From UMGS1519 sp050951095 (GTDB lineage Bacteria > Actinomycetota > Coriobacteriia > Coriobacteriales > Eggerthellaceae), in NCBI GenBank assembly GCA_050951095.1, contig JBMNIQ010000003.1, positions 124,001 to 188,000 of the forward strand: a stretch of 64,000 bases of DNA, given 5' to 3'. The stretch's first letter is position 1, and the number at the start of each line of letters is the position of its first letter. The translations under genes and the position numbers were made by a program. The notes beneath the pieces were generated by a model. That model had not been told where the DNA came from. It saw only the letters and a program-made list of their open reading frames with translations, and did no database searches. Of the stretch, positions 35,372-46,822 are shown one piece after another.

Positions 35372-36889
35372 ATGGCTTATTTTTTTGAAGAACCGTCCCG
35401 CACCTTCAACGAGTACCTGCTGGTACCGGGTTACTCGGGTGAAGAGAACATTCCCGAGAATGTGAGCCTGAAGACTCCGCTGGTGAGGTTCGAAAAGGGC
35501 CAAGAGCCGGCCATCAGCCTGAATATCCCCATGGTCTCCGCCATCATGCAGTCCGTCTCCGATGACAAGATGGCCATCGCGCTGGCCACGGAAGGCGGCA
35601 TGAGCTTCATCTACGGCAGCCAGTCCATCGAGGACGAGGCCGCCATGGTCGCCCGCGTGAAGGACTACAAGGCCGGCTTCGTGGTAAGCGATTCGAACCT
35701 GTCGCCCCAGATGACGCTGCAGGATGTCCTGGACCTGAAGGAGGAGACGGGCCATTCCACCATGCCCGTGACGGCCGACGGCACGCCGCACGGCAAGCTG
35801 ATGGGCATCGTGACGGAGCGCGACTACCGCCTGTCCCGCATGGACCGCACGGAGAAGGTGGCCGACTTCATGACGCCGTTCGACAAGCTGATCACGGCTT
35901 CCGGCGACACCACGCTGAAGAAGGCGAACGACATCATCTGGGACCACAAGCTGAACTCCCTGCCGCTTGTCGATGACGACGGCAACCTGGTCAGCATGGT
36001 CTTCCGCAAGGACTACGACTCGCACAAGGGCAACCCGCTGGAGATGCTCGACGAGCACAAGCGCTACATGGTGGGCGCGGGCATCAACACCCGCGATTAC
36101 GCCGAGCGCGTGCCCGCGCTGGTGGATGCCGGCGTCGACGTGCTGTGCATCGACAGCTCCGAGGGCTATTCCGAATGGCAGCGCCTTACCATCCAGTGGA
36201 TCCGCCAGCATTACGGCGACACCGTGAAGGTGGGTGCCGGCAACGTGGTCGACGCCGAGGGCTTCCGCTTCCTGGCCGAGGCGGGTGCCGACTTCATCAA
36301 GATCGGCATCGGCGGCGGCTCCATCTGCATCACGCGCGAGACGAAGGGCATCGGCCGCGGCCAGGCAACGGCCGTCATCGATGTGGCGAAGGCCCGCGAC
36401 GAGTACTACAACGAAACCGGCATCTACGTGCCCATCTGCTCCGATGGCGGCATCGTCTACGATCACCACATCACGCTGGCGCTGGCCATGGGTGCCGACT
36501 TCGTCATGCTGGGCCGCTACTTCGCCCGTTTCGACGAGAGCCCCACGAACCTGGTGAACGTGAACGGCAACTACATGAAGGAGTACTGGGGCGAAGGTTC
36601 CGCCCGCGCCCGCAACTGGCAGCGCTACGACCTGGGCGGCAAGAAGGGCATGAAATTCGAGGAGGGCGTGGACTCGTACGTCCCGTACGCCGGCAGCCTG
36701 AAGAGCAACGTGAACACGACGCTGTCGAAGGTGCGCTCCGCCATGTGCAACTGCGGCGCGCTCTCGATCCCGGAGCTGCAGCAGAAGGCGAAGCTGACCG
36801 TGGTGTCCTCCACGTCCATCGTCGAGGGCGGCGCGCACGACGTGCTGCAGAAGGACAAGACGCCGTACGTCAGCAACGTGCACAACTAA
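35372..36889 (+). CDS. guaB: IMP dehydrogenase, Tritrichomonas-like type
   Basis: 505 residues, ATG 35372 behind AAAGGGAT. The barrel holds the catalytic loop GIGGGSICITRETKGIG with its Cys, the SDGGIVYDHH phosphate site, and the flap MKEYWGEGSARARNWQRYD with the Arg-Tyr pair. Paired CBS domains interrupt the barrel (about residues 100-230; FMTPFDKLITASGDTTLKKA). The ICITRE loop, WGEGS flap and CNCGAL segment resemble the Tritrichomonas foetus enzyme more than the common bacterial form (GPGSICTTR). It makes XMP from IMP, the committed step to GMP, with NAD. Single gene with its own -10 and terminator. Confidence 0.94.
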   Translation: MAYFFEEPSRTFNEYLLVPGYSGEENIPENVSLKTPLVRFEKGQEPAISLNIPMVSAIMQSVSDDKMAIALATEGGMSFIYGSQSIEDEAAMVARVKDYKAGFVVSDSNLSPQMTLQDVLDLKEETGHSTMPVTADGTPHGKLMGIVTERDYRLSRMDRTEKVADFMTPFDKLITASGDTTLKKANDIIWDHKLNSLPLVDDDGNLVSMVFRKDYDSHKGNPLEMLDEHKRYMVGAGINTRDYAERVPALVDAGVDVLCIDSSEGYSEWQRLTIQWIRQHYGDTVKVGAGNVVDAEGFRFLAEAGADFIKIGIGGGSICITRETKGIGRGQATAVIDVAKARDEYYNETGIYVPICSDGGIVYDHHITLALAMGADFVMLGRYFARFDESPTNLVNVNGNYMKEYWGEGSARARNWQRYDLGGKKGMKFEEGVDSYVPYAGSLKSNVNTTLSKVRSAMCNCGALSIPELQQKAKLTVVSSTSIVEGGAHDVLQKDKTPYVSNVHN

Positions 36890-36960
36890 GAGGCGCGTCC
36901 GCGCATACTGCGGCGCTTCGAACTCCGCAGCGAACGTCGGCAACCGGCGTTTCGACAGCA

Positions 36961-36997
36961 AAGAAGGCATCCCGCCCATGGCAGGATGCCTTCTTTT
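36961..36997. terminator. Terminator after guaB
   Basis: AAGAAGGCATCC (36961-36972) pairs with its complement (36984-36995), and the right arm runs into a T-rich tail. It also lies downstream of the minus-strand LysR gene. Confidence 0.9.
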
Positions 36998-37064
36998 TTC
37001 TGCCGGATGACGGCCCGTCGGGCACCGCAGCGCCGTGCTGCACCGCCGCGCTGCCGTGCAGCGG

Positions 37065-37994
37065 CTACCGCTTGTCGGCCGTGACGGTCGGGTTCTCCGC
37101 AATGACCTCTTTCAGCATGTCGATATAGCGCTGCAGCAGATCGTCCGCACGCCGTTCCTTGTGCATCACGTAGCCCACGCGCATGGTCTCGTCCGTGTCC
37201 AGCGGGATGCTCACGATGCCCTTGTTCATCTCCGCGGACAGCACGCCGGTGGACAGCGTGTAGCCCTCGAAGCTCGTCAGCAGGTTCGTCAGCGTGCCGC
37301 GGTCGGAATAGCGGATGTTGCCGGTGTGCGGAAGATGGCTGAACGGCTCCTCGGAATAGTAGAACGAGTTCGCGCTGCCCTGCTCGAACGAGTAGCGGGG
37401 GTACTGCTCCAGGTCGGAGAGCTCGATGAGCTTCTTCGACGCCAGGGGGTGGTGCTCGCCCACGAACACGTGCACGCGCGCATCGAACAGGGGCGTGAAG
37501 CTGAGGTTGTTGTCGGCCAGCGCCTTCTCCAGCACATGGGAGTTGAAGCTGTCCAGATACAGGATGCCCAGCTCGCTGCGGAACGTGTGCACGTCCTCGA
37601 TGATCTGGCCGGTGGCGCACTCGCGCAGGATGTAGTCGAAGTCCCGGCTGTCCCCGGTGCTCTCCACCATGCGCACGAACGCCTCGACGCTGAACGCGTA
37701 ATGCTGCGTGGAGATGGCCAGGCGGCGGTGGGCGGCGCCCTCGTGCGAGTAATGCTCTTCCAGCATGTCGGCCTGCTCGATGACCTGGCGCGCGTAACCC
37801 AACAGGTCTGCGCCCTCGTTCGTCAGCGTGACGCCGCGGTTGCTGCGGGTGAAGATGGTGATGCCGAATTCGCGTTCCAGATCCTTGACGGCGTTCGACA
37901 GGTTCGACTGCGACGCGTACAGGTTCTGGGCGGCTGCATTGATCGAGCCGTATTCGGCGATGGCTATCAGGTAGCGCAGCTGCTGCAGTGTCAT
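37065..37994 (-). CDS. LysR-family transcriptional regulator
   Basis: 309 residues, ATG 37994 behind AGGAGCACC. The N-terminal winged helix-turn-helix (LRYLIAIAEYGSINAAAQNL, SNLSNAVKDLEREFG, FTRSNRGVTLTNEG) is canonical; the C-terminal two-lobed effector domain spans about 90-300. It is divergent from leuS across 269 bp. A 10-bp palindrome CGATATATCG at 38014-38023, 20 bp upstream of its start, is a possible autoregulatory site. The effector and targets are not evident from context. Confidence 0.92.
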   Translation of the reverse strand: MTLQQLRYLIAIAEYGSINAAAQNLYASQSNLSNAVKDLEREFGITIFTRSNRGVTLTNEGADLLGYARQVIEQADMLEEHYSHEGAAHRRLAISTQHYAFSVEAFVRMVESTGDSRDFDYILRECATGQIIEDVHTFRSELGILYLDSFNSHVLEKALADNNLSFTPLFDARVHVFVGEHHPLASKKLIELSDLEQYPRYSFEQGSANSFYYSEEPFSHLPHTGNIRYSDRGTLTNLLTSFEGYTLSTGVLSAEMNKGIVSIPLDTDETMRVGYVMHKERRADDLLQRYIDMLKEVIAENPTVTADKR

Positions 37995-38013
37995 GGGTGC
38001 TCCTCGCTCTATG

Positions 38014-38023
38014 CGATATATCG
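38014..38023. promoter_or_regulatory. Palindrome upstream of the LysR gene
   Basis: CGATATATCG is a perfect 10-bp palindrome in an AT-rich patch of the divergent lysR/leuS region. LysR proteins bind imperfect T-N11-A palindromes, so this is only a candidate. Confidence 0.3.
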
Positions 38024-38157
38024 AATTATCTGTTTTACCTATAGCGGAAACGGAAGCCGCATGTCAAACGCCTGCTTGCAGGGAATCGGGATTGCGTACG
38101 CCCCGTGGGTTTTGCGCCTTTCGGGAGATGGGTGTCCTTCCGTGCGGTATGGAACAC

Positions 38158-38163
38158 TATAAT
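38158..38163 (+). promoter_or_regulatory. -10 element of leuS
   Basis: TATAAT lies 101 bp before the leuS ATG. The -35 region is weak. The leader between has no T-box (no tRNA-specifier/antiterminator core) that I can find. Confidence 0.5.
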
Positions 38164-38263
38164 GACGAAGATTGAGGTTACACGGATGCGTAGGCGTTTG
38201 CGCCGCCGCCGCGCCGCAGGGTCCGGCTTCGGAGCGCACCGCGAAGATGATGAAAGGCAGCCC

Positions 38264-40837
<2,574 letters not shown>

Positions 40838-40929
40838 CTTCGCGAAATTACCGCTGCGCTTCGGGCGGCTGCGCTTCGGGCGCCGTTTCGGCAGGCGGCT
40901 TCGCGCAGAGAAAGCGAACAGCAAAAGGA

Positions 40930-40965
40930 AAGCGGGCGTGCAGAGGATGCGCGCCCGCTTCTTGT
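40930..40965. terminator. Terminator between leuS and the DUF218 gene
   Basis: AAGCGGGCG (40930-40938) pairs with CGCCCGCTT (40952-40960), extended by two or three inner pairs, followed by CTTGTT. Suited to both converging transcripts. Confidence 0.8.
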
Positions 40966-40976
40966 TGCGGGGGATG

Positions 40977-41654
40977 CTACCAGGACGTGACGTCGCCGGA
41001 CTGGTCCAGCGACACCGGTTCGCTCAGATACGCGGATTGCGCTTTCGTGATGACCTTGCCGAAGTCGCTGATGCGTGCGAAGAATTCGCGCTGGTCGTAA
41101 TAGTCCTGGTTGTCGTACGTATGCAGGCTGGACGACACGCCCACCGTCTTGATGCCCAGCGAATTCGCGTCGAACAGCGCGCGCGTGAGATGGTATTGCT
41201 GCGTGACGACCACCATGCTCTTCGCCTGGAACACATTCGCGGCGCGGTACATGCTGTCATACGTGCAGATGCCGGCGTGATCGCAGAAGATGTCCGAACT
41301 GGGCACGCCCTTGCTCACGGCGTAGGATTTCATGGTGCTGACCTCGTCGTAGCTCGAGTCGCTCTCGTCGTCGCCGCTCATGATGATCTTCGAGGACACG
41401 CCCGCCTTATACAGCTTCACGGCCACGTCCAACCGGTCCTTCAACATGGATGACGGCGTGCCGTCGGAATTCACGGATGCGCCCAGCACCAATATGCAGT
41501 CGTATGTGGTGCCGCTGTTCTTCAGGGCCGTCTGGCTTTGGATATTCCCCTGTTGCCCGATGACCTCTACGGCGTTCGGCACGCAGAGAATAGCCGCAAT
41601 GCCGATTACGATAATCAGCACCACGCGCAGCAGGAAACGGAGTATTCGGGTCAT
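40977..41654 (-). CDS. DUF218 (YdcF/SanA/ElyC-like) membrane protein
   Basis: 225 residues from ATG 41654 (MTRILRF); ATG 41666 or 41723 are alternatives, and none has a good ribosome site. One N-terminal membrane helix (RFLLRVVLIIVIGIAAILCV) is followed by an extracytoplasmic DUF218 domain: DCILVLGASVNSDGTPSSMLKDRL, MSGDDES, VPSSDIFCDHAGICTYDSM and VVTQQYHLTRA. The family is linked to envelope barrier function (SanA in vancomycin tolerance, ElyC in undecaprenyl-linked carbohydrate metabolism). It is divergent from an L,D-transpeptidase, supporting an envelope role. A 24-nt imperfect duplication straddles the uncertain start. Confidence 0.85.
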   Translation of the reverse strand: MTRILRFLLRVVLIIVIGIAAILCVPNAVEVIGQQGNIQSQTALKNSGTTYDCILVLGASVNSDGTPSSMLKDRLDVAVKLYKAGVSSKIIMSGDDESDSSYDEVSTMKSYAVSKGVPSSDIFCDHAGICTYDSMYRAANVFQAKSMVVVTQQYHLTRALFDANSLGIKTVGVSSSLHTYDNQDYYDQREFFARISDFGKVITKAQSAYLSEPVSLDQSGDVTSW

Positions 41655-41981
41655 GGGGTTTTGCATGCCGCTGATGATAGCAAAGGCGACTGGCGCCGCG
41701 TTCGGCACGCATAGAATGCCCATGCGTTCGCTATCCGTTTCCCATGGTTTGTCGCAGGGAGGACGCGACGGTCCGAGTAGCCGTCCCGCTTGCATCCCAG
41801 TGCGCGCAAGGTGCCCGTTCGCAACGTGTTCATGACGTGGAAATGACACACCAGACAACTAGGTGTTGTGGCGCTGAAGCGAAATTGCGCACATTACGTG
41901 CTACGATGCCAAAAAAATACTACGGTGCGGGCCCCGGGTCCGCATTGCGAACAGACAAATCTGCAGAAGCGGGTGGCATTC
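41655..41981. other. Divergent intergenic region between DUF218 and L,D-transpeptidase genes
   Basis: This 327-bp stretch may hold an N-terminal extension of the minus-strand gene (a frame open to 41858). It contains the second copy of a 24-nt duplication (41698-41721). No well-formed promoter is seen for either gene. Confidence 0.4.
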
Positions 41982-44024
41982 ATGGAATACGACCGTTCTG
42001 ATTGGGAGGGACGGGGAGAAACGAATAACGAGAATCGGCGAGCCGGCGGCCAGCCTTCCCAGGTAGGCCGAAAGGCGTACCGGGATGGCGGCGAGCGCAG
42101 GGCATCCGCCCCGTCGCGCCGTGCGGCAGCGAACGGTTCCCGAGAGCGCAGCCGCCAGCCGCGTGCCGGCCAGCAGGTGCGGGCGTCCCAACAGCCGCAT
42201 GCCGGCCAGCGGACGCGCGGCGGCCAGCAACTCCGCACCGGGCAGCAGCCGAACAGCGGCCAACGGCCCCGCACGGGCCGGCTGCAGCCGCAGGGCAGCG
42301 GCGCCGCGGCGATGCCGCCGAACCGCGTGCCCTCGCGGCCGGCGCGCCGGGCAGGCGTCAGCAACCAGTACAGCCGCGATAATTGGAAGGCCGTTCGCCA
42401 GGCGCAGGCCGGCGCGGCGCAGGATGCCGGCGCATCGCGCGCCGCAGCGTCGGGCCGGAACGCATCCCGGACGGGTGAACCGTTCCCGCGCGGCACGGCA
42501 AGGCAGGATCGCAATGGCAAGAAGCGCCGCGCACCTGCGTTCTTCCGTTCCGAGGCGCCGAAATGGTTCGCGCAGTCGCCCCTGTCCACGAAGGTGCTGG
42601 GCGGCGTGGCCGAAGCGAAGCGTTGGAATGCGTTCCGCGTCATCGTCGCCATCATCGTGGCGCTGCTTGCCGTCTACCTGGGCGGTGTGGCGCACTACAG
42701 CACGTACTTCTACCCATCGTCCACTATCGGGCCGGTGGATGTCTCCGGCATGAACGTCGATACGGCTGCGGGCGCGCTGGAGCGCAGCGCAACGGACTAC
42801 AAGCTGACCGTGACCGGCAACAACGTCTCGTTCACGCTGAAGGGGAAGCAGGCCGGCCTCGAGCTGGATACGCAGGTCATTGCCCAAAACGCATTCAACG
42901 AGAACAACGGCTGGGCCTGGCCCGTCGCATTGCTGTTCCCGCACGATTATTCCGATGCGCTTTCCGCCTCCACGGACTCCGACAAGCTGGAGCAGAAGGT
43001 GAAGGAGGAAGTGGATGCGTACAACGCCACCGCCACGGCGCCGGTGAATGCCACCATCAGCTACAACAAGAGCACGGGCGGCTTCCAGATCGCGGCGGAG
43101 CAGGATGGCAACACCCTGGACGAGGATGCCGTCGCAAAGGACGTGGCGAATGCCATCTCGCAGCTTTCCAGCACGCTGACGCTGACGGACAGCGACTATA
43201 AGAAGCCGACGGTCACCAGCGACAATGCGAACCTGGTCCAGGCCCGGAAGAATGCCGCCACGGTGCTTTCCACGGATCTGAAACTCCAGATCAAGGGGAC
43301 CACGGTCACGGAGCTTCTGGGCACCACGGCGGCGCAGTGGGTCACGACGGACGGCGACGGGAACCTGGCGTTGGATTCCGACAAGGTCCAGGCGTGGTGC
43401 AGCAAGGTGGCGAAGAAGTACACCACGGTCGGATCGAAGCGCACGTTCACCCGCGCCGACGGCGAGAAGATCACCGTCTCGGGCGGCAGCTACGGCTGGG
43501 ATGTGGACGAGGATTCGCTCGTCACCACCGTCCACGACGACGTGCTGAAGGGTGACCAGGAGACGCTCGACCTGCCCATGAGCCAGACGGCGGACGCCTA
43601 CAACGCCGATACGGGCGTGGACTGGACCAGCTACATCGACGTGGACATCTCGGAGCAGCATGCCACGTACTACGATGCGAACGGCAAGGTGCTGTGGGAA
43701 TCCGACGTGGTCACCGGCGCACCCGGCGGCGACACGGACACCTCCACCGGCGTCTACTACATCAACAACAAGGAATCGCCGTCCACGCTGAACGGCTACA
43801 ATCTGCAGACGGGCAAGAAGAAGTACTCCACGAAGGTGAAGTACTGGATGCCGTGGGACGGCAATGTCATCGGCTTCCACGACGCCACGTGGCAGTCGGC
43901 GTTCGGCGGCACGCGCTACAAGGACGGCTACGGCTCGAACGGCTGCGTGAACCTGCCGCTGAAGAAGGCGGCGTCGCTTTACAAGCTGGTCAAGGTGGGT
44001 ACCGTGGTGGTGTCCCACAAGTAA
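41982..44024 (+). CDS. Membrane-anchored L,D-transpeptidase (YkuD) with N-terminal basic tail
   Basis: 680 residues from ATG 41982 (MEYDRSDWEG). Residues 1-195 are a disordered Arg/Gln/Gly-rich cytoplasmic tail with GQ repeats (AGQQ, AGQR, TGQQ); 217-237 are the membrane helix. About 245-540 are two peptidoglycan-binding-type (PG_binding_4) domains, then a YkuD catalytic domain ends the protein. The catalytic His (H633 in GFHDATW) and Cys (C655 in GSNGCVNLP) are intact. L,D-transpeptidases make 3-3 peptidoglycan cross-links or anchor proteins, outside the membrane, and resist most penicillins. The neighbouring DUF218 gene is divergent. Confidence 0.92.
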   Translation: MEYDRSDWEGRGETNNENRRAGGQPSQVGRKAYRDGGERRASAPSRRAAANGSRERSRQPRAGQQVRASQQPHAGQRTRGGQQLRTGQQPNSGQRPRTGRLQPQGSGAAAMPPNRVPSRPARRAGVSNQYSRDNWKAVRQAQAGAAQDAGASRAAASGRNASRTGEPFPRGTARQDRNGKKRRAPAFFRSEAPKWFAQSPLSTKVLGGVAEAKRWNAFRVIVAIIVALLAVYLGGVAHYSTYFYPSSTIGPVDVSGMNVDTAAGALERSATDYKLTVTGNNVSFTLKGKQAGLELDTQVIAQNAFNENNGWAWPVALLFPHDYSDALSASTDSDKLEQKVKEEVDAYNATATAPVNATISYNKSTGGFQIAAEQDGNTLDEDAVAKDVANAISQLSSTLTLTDSDYKKPTVTSDNANLVQARKNAATVLSTDLKLQIKGTTVTELLGTTAAQWVTTDGDGNLALDSDKVQAWCSKVAKKYTTVGSKRTFTRADGEKITVSGGSYGWDVDEDSLVTTVHDDVLKGDQETLDLPMSQTADAYNADTGVDWTSYIDVDISEQHATYYDANGKVLWESDVVTGAPGGDTDTSTGVYYINNKESPSTLNGYNLQTGKKKYSTKVKYWMPWDGNVIGFHDATWQSAFGGTRYKDGYGSNGCVNLPLKKAASLYKLVKVGTVVVSHK

Positions 44025-44134
44025 TGCCATTCAATTGCCGCGGCGCCCGCCACGGGTGCTGCGGCTTTCGCGGGGAAGCTGCGCGCACCGCACGGTCGGG
44101 CCGCGCAGCCAGCCGCCAAGGAAAGGAATAAGGA

Positions 44135-45424
44135 ATGCTGTTTTCCGACATCGGTTTCGTTACGGACGATTTCACGTATCAGGAGCACGCCTATGTGGGC
44201 GTGGCCGACGGTCGCATCGCCTATGTGGGCACGGAGCGCCCGGCGCAGGACTTCGGCGAAGTCTACGACGGCCGCGGCAAAGTGCTCATGCCCGGCATGG
44301 TGAATGCCCACAGCCATGCGCCCATGACGCTGATGCGCGGCTATGCCGAGAACCTGGCGCTGGACGACTGGCTGAACACCATGATCTTCCCGTTCGAGGC
44401 GCAGATGACGGACGAGGACGTCTATCCGGCAACGAAGCTGGCCATTGCCGAGATGCTGCGGTTCGGCACCACGTCGTTCTCCGACATGTACTACTTCAAC
44501 GACGCCCGCAGCCGCGCCATCTTGGAGACGGGCATCAAGTGCAACCTGTGCCACACCATCGTGAACTTCGACGGCACGCCGTACGAGGACCTGGACGACG
44601 CGGAGCTGAACCGCCGCCTGGTCCGCGAATACCACGGCGGCAACGACGGCCGCCTGCTCATCGACATGGGCCTGCATGCGGAGTACACGTCGAACCCGAC
44701 TACGGTTCAGACGTTTGCGCAGGCCACGCGCGAAATGGGCCTGCGCATGCAGGTGCACGTGTCCGAGACGAGCAAGGAAGTTGCGGAATGCAAGGAGCGC
44801 CATGACGGCCGCACGCCCGTGCGCTACCTGTCCGATATGGGGCTGTTCGACAGCCCCACGACGGCGGCGCATTGCGTCTGGCTGGAAGGCGACGACTACG
44901 CCATCCTGGCCGAAAAGGGCGTGACCGTGGCGTCGAACCCGGTTTCGAACGCGAAGCTGGGCAGCGGCATCGCCGACCTGTCCGGCCTGCAGAAGGCCGG
45001 CGTGCGCGTTGCCATCGGCACGGACAGCGTTGCCAGCAACAACAACCTGAACATGTTCAAGGACATGACCATGCTGGGCCTTGCGGCGCGGGCGCGCTGG
45101 TGCACGCCGGTGGGCGTGTCCGCGTCCGAGCTGCTGCAGATGGCAACGCTCAACGGCGCGCTGTCGCAGGGACGCCGGGACACGGGGTCCATCGCACAGG
45201 GCAAGCGCGCCGACCTGATCGTCCTGGACGTGGATGTTCCGTGGATGCAGCCGGTTTCCGACATGCTCACGAACCTGGTGTACTCCGCACAGGGAAGCGA
45301 CGTGGTGCTCACCATGGTCGACGGCCAGGTGCTGTACCGCGACGGCGAATGGCCCACGATCGACGTCGAGCGCGTTTCGTTCGAGACGGCCGAGGCGCGC
45401 AAGAGGGTGCTCTCCCGCATCTGA
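44135..45424 (+). CDS. mtaD: Amidohydrolase, methylthioadenosine/S-adenosylhomocysteine deaminase-like
   Basis: 429 residues, ATG 44135 behind AAGGAATAAGG. The metal site is intact: NAHSHAPMTLMRGY (H59, H61), a His in QVHVSE, a His in AAHCVWL and the Asp of IGTDSVASNN. MLRFGTTSFSDMYYF and GTRPADLIVLD-type ends fit the TrzN/MtaD group that deaminates methylthioadenosine, SAH or related nucleosides. Exact substrate preference cannot be read from sequence. It is 110 bp downstream of the transpeptidase. Confidence 0.88.
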   Translation: MLFSDIGFVTDDFTYQEHAYVGVADGRIAYVGTERPAQDFGEVYDGRGKVLMPGMVNAHSHAPMTLMRGYAENLALDDWLNTMIFPFEAQMTDEDVYPATKLAIAEMLRFGTTSFSDMYYFNDARSRAILETGIKCNLCHTIVNFDGTPYEDLDDAELNRRLVREYHGGNDGRLLIDMGLHAEYTSNPTTVQTFAQATREMGLRMQVHVSETSKEVAECKERHDGRTPVRYLSDMGLFDSPTTAAHCVWLEGDDYAILAEKGVTVASNPVSNAKLGSGIADLSGLQKAGVRVAIGTDSVASNNNLNMFKDMTMLGLAARARWCTPVGVSASELLQMATLNGALSQGRRDTGSIAQGKRADLIVLDVDVPWMQPVSDMLTNLVYSAQGSDVVLTMVDGQVLYRDGEWPTIDVERVSFETAEARKRVLSRI

Positions 45425-45550
45425 TGCGGCCAACGGCAGGCTCTGCTCCGACGAACGGTCCGTACCCGTATACGACCGCTCGGAAAAACTATCGCGTAGT
45501 GGAGTACTCTGGTAGTAGAATCTATGGGCACATAATGAGGTAACGACAAC

Positions 45551-45568
45551 ATGTCAGCTTGGAGATGA
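45551..45568 (+). CDS. Five-codon minicistron before ilvE
   Basis: ATG 45551, behind GAGGTAA at ideal spacing, encodes MSAWR and stops at TGA 45566-45568. It overlaps the ilvE ribosome site and upstream start codons in another frame. It may couple translation into ilvE, or mark a frameshift or sequence error at the true ilvE start. Confidence 0.4.
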   Translation: MSAWR

Positions 45569-45573
45569 TCTCT

Positions 45574-46611
45574 TTGGAGAAGAAGGATCTGGATTGGGGC
45601 AGCCTCGGGTTCGCCTATCAACCCACCGACTACAGCTACGTCTGCAATTACAAGAACGGCGCATGGGAAGAGGGCGGCCTGACCACCGACCATTCCGTCG
45701 TGCTGTCCGAATGCTCCGGCGTTCTGCACTATGCGCAGGAGGTCTTCGAGGGCCTGAAGGCATACACCACCGAGAACGGCGATATCGTGTGCTTCCGCCC
45801 CGACTTGAACGCCTCCCGCATGCAGGATTCTGCCAAGCGCCTGATTATGCCCCCGTTCCCCGAGGATAAGTTCGTCGATGCCGTGAAGCAGGTCGTCAAG
45901 GCGAATGCCGCATGGGTCCCGCCGTTCGGTTCCGGCGCCACGCTGTACGTGCGCCCTGTCATGTTCGCCACGGGCATCGTCATCGGCGTGTCCCCGGCCG
46001 ACGAATACCAGTTCCGCATCCTGGTCACGCCCGTGGGCCCGTACTACACGGGCGGCGTGCGTCCCGTCAAGGTCCGCGTCCCCGATTACGACCGTGCCGC
46101 CCCGCACGGCACCGGCAACATCAAGGCCGGCCTGAACTACGCCATGTCGCTGCTGCCCGGCACCATCGCCCACGAGCAGGGCTATGCCGACAACATGTAC
46201 CTGGATCCGCAGACCCGCACGTACGTCGAGGAAGCCGGCGGCGCGAACTTCCTGTTTGTTGAGAAGGACGGCACGCTCGTTGTCCCGAAGTCCTTCACGG
46301 ACTCCATCCTGCCCTCCATCACCCGCCGTTCGCTGGTCACGGTTGCCCGCGACATGCTGGGCATGAAGGTTGTCGAGCGCCCCGTGAAGTTCGACGAGGT
46401 CCGCAACGGCGACTTCGTGGAATGCGGCATGTGCGGCACCGCCGCCGTCATCTCCCCGGTCGGCGAGATCGACAACGGCGACGAGAAGATCGTCCTGGCA
46501 AGCGGCCTGGAGGAGACCGGCCCCGTGATGCACAAGCTGCGCAACACGCTGACGGACATCCAGTCCGGCAAGATCCAGGGCCCCGACGGCTGGGTCGTGA
46601 AGATCTGCTAA
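45574..46611 (+). CDS. ilvE: Branched-chain amino acid aminotransferase
   Basis: 345 residues from TTG 45574 (MEKKDLDWGS), chosen because GGAGAT lies 8 nt upstream; ATG 45565 and TTG 45559 are alternatives. It is a fold-type IV PLP enzyme: LHYAQEVFEGLKAY, RPDLNASRMQDSA, the PLP Lys in GTGNIKAGLNYAMSLLP, and EEAGGANFLFVEKDG. It transfers amino groups between glutamate and the 2-keto acids of Leu, Ile and Val, completing the CimA/LeuCDB routes. A 9-mer upstream (ACTATCGCG) is shared with the cimA upstream region. Confidence 0.95.
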   Translation: MEKKDLDWGSLGFAYQPTDYSYVCNYKNGAWEEGGLTTDHSVVLSECSGVLHYAQEVFEGLKAYTTENGDIVCFRPDLNASRMQDSAKRLIMPPFPEDKFVDAVKQVVKANAAWVPPFGSGATLYVRPVMFATGIVIGVSPADEYQFRILVTPVGPYYTGGVRPVKVRVPDYDRAAPHGTGNIKAGLNYAMSLLPGTIAHEQGYADNMYLDPQTRTYVEEAGGANFLFVEKDGTLVVPKSFTDSILPSITRRSLVTVARDMLGMKVVERPVKFDEVRNGDFVECGMCGTAAVISPVGEIDNGDEKIVLASGLEETGPVMHKLRNTLTDIQSGKIQGPDGWVVKIC

Positions 46612-46695
46612 TTGCGTCTGCCCCGCACAAGGCGGCTGCCTGCCGGTCCGCAGCGCACCGCTTAGCCCGGCATTCCGGGAAATACGCGAACACGA

Positions 46696-46728
46696 AAGGC
46701 CCCGACATGCGTCGGGGCCTTCTTCTTT
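46696..46728 (+). terminator. Terminator of ilvE
   Basis: AAGGCCCCGAC (46696-46706) and its complement (46711-46721) with a 4-nt loop, then TCTTCTTT. Confidence 0.9.
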
Positions 46729-46764
46729 ACCCAGGGCGGCCGGTATCCTTCCCAGGGCACGGAA

Positions 46765-46796
46765 AAGGGGCTCCCGGCATGTGCCGGAAGCCCCTT
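46765..46796 (-). terminator. Terminator of hpf
   Basis: A 15-bp stem (46765-46779 with 46782-46796, one mismatch). AAAA lies just outside on the left, which is the T-run when read minus. Confidence 0.85.
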
Positions 46797-46822
46797 GACG
46801 GTTCGAAACGCGAGATGCTGCG

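Noticed and set aside
38164..38263. T-box leader for leuS
   Set aside because: No specifier-loop or antiterminator core sequence was found in the roughly 100-nt leader.
41666..41858. Long N-terminal extension of the DUF218 protein
   Set aside because: The residues before the membrane helix are not typical of the family and none of the possible start codons has a ribosome site; kept only as an alternative.
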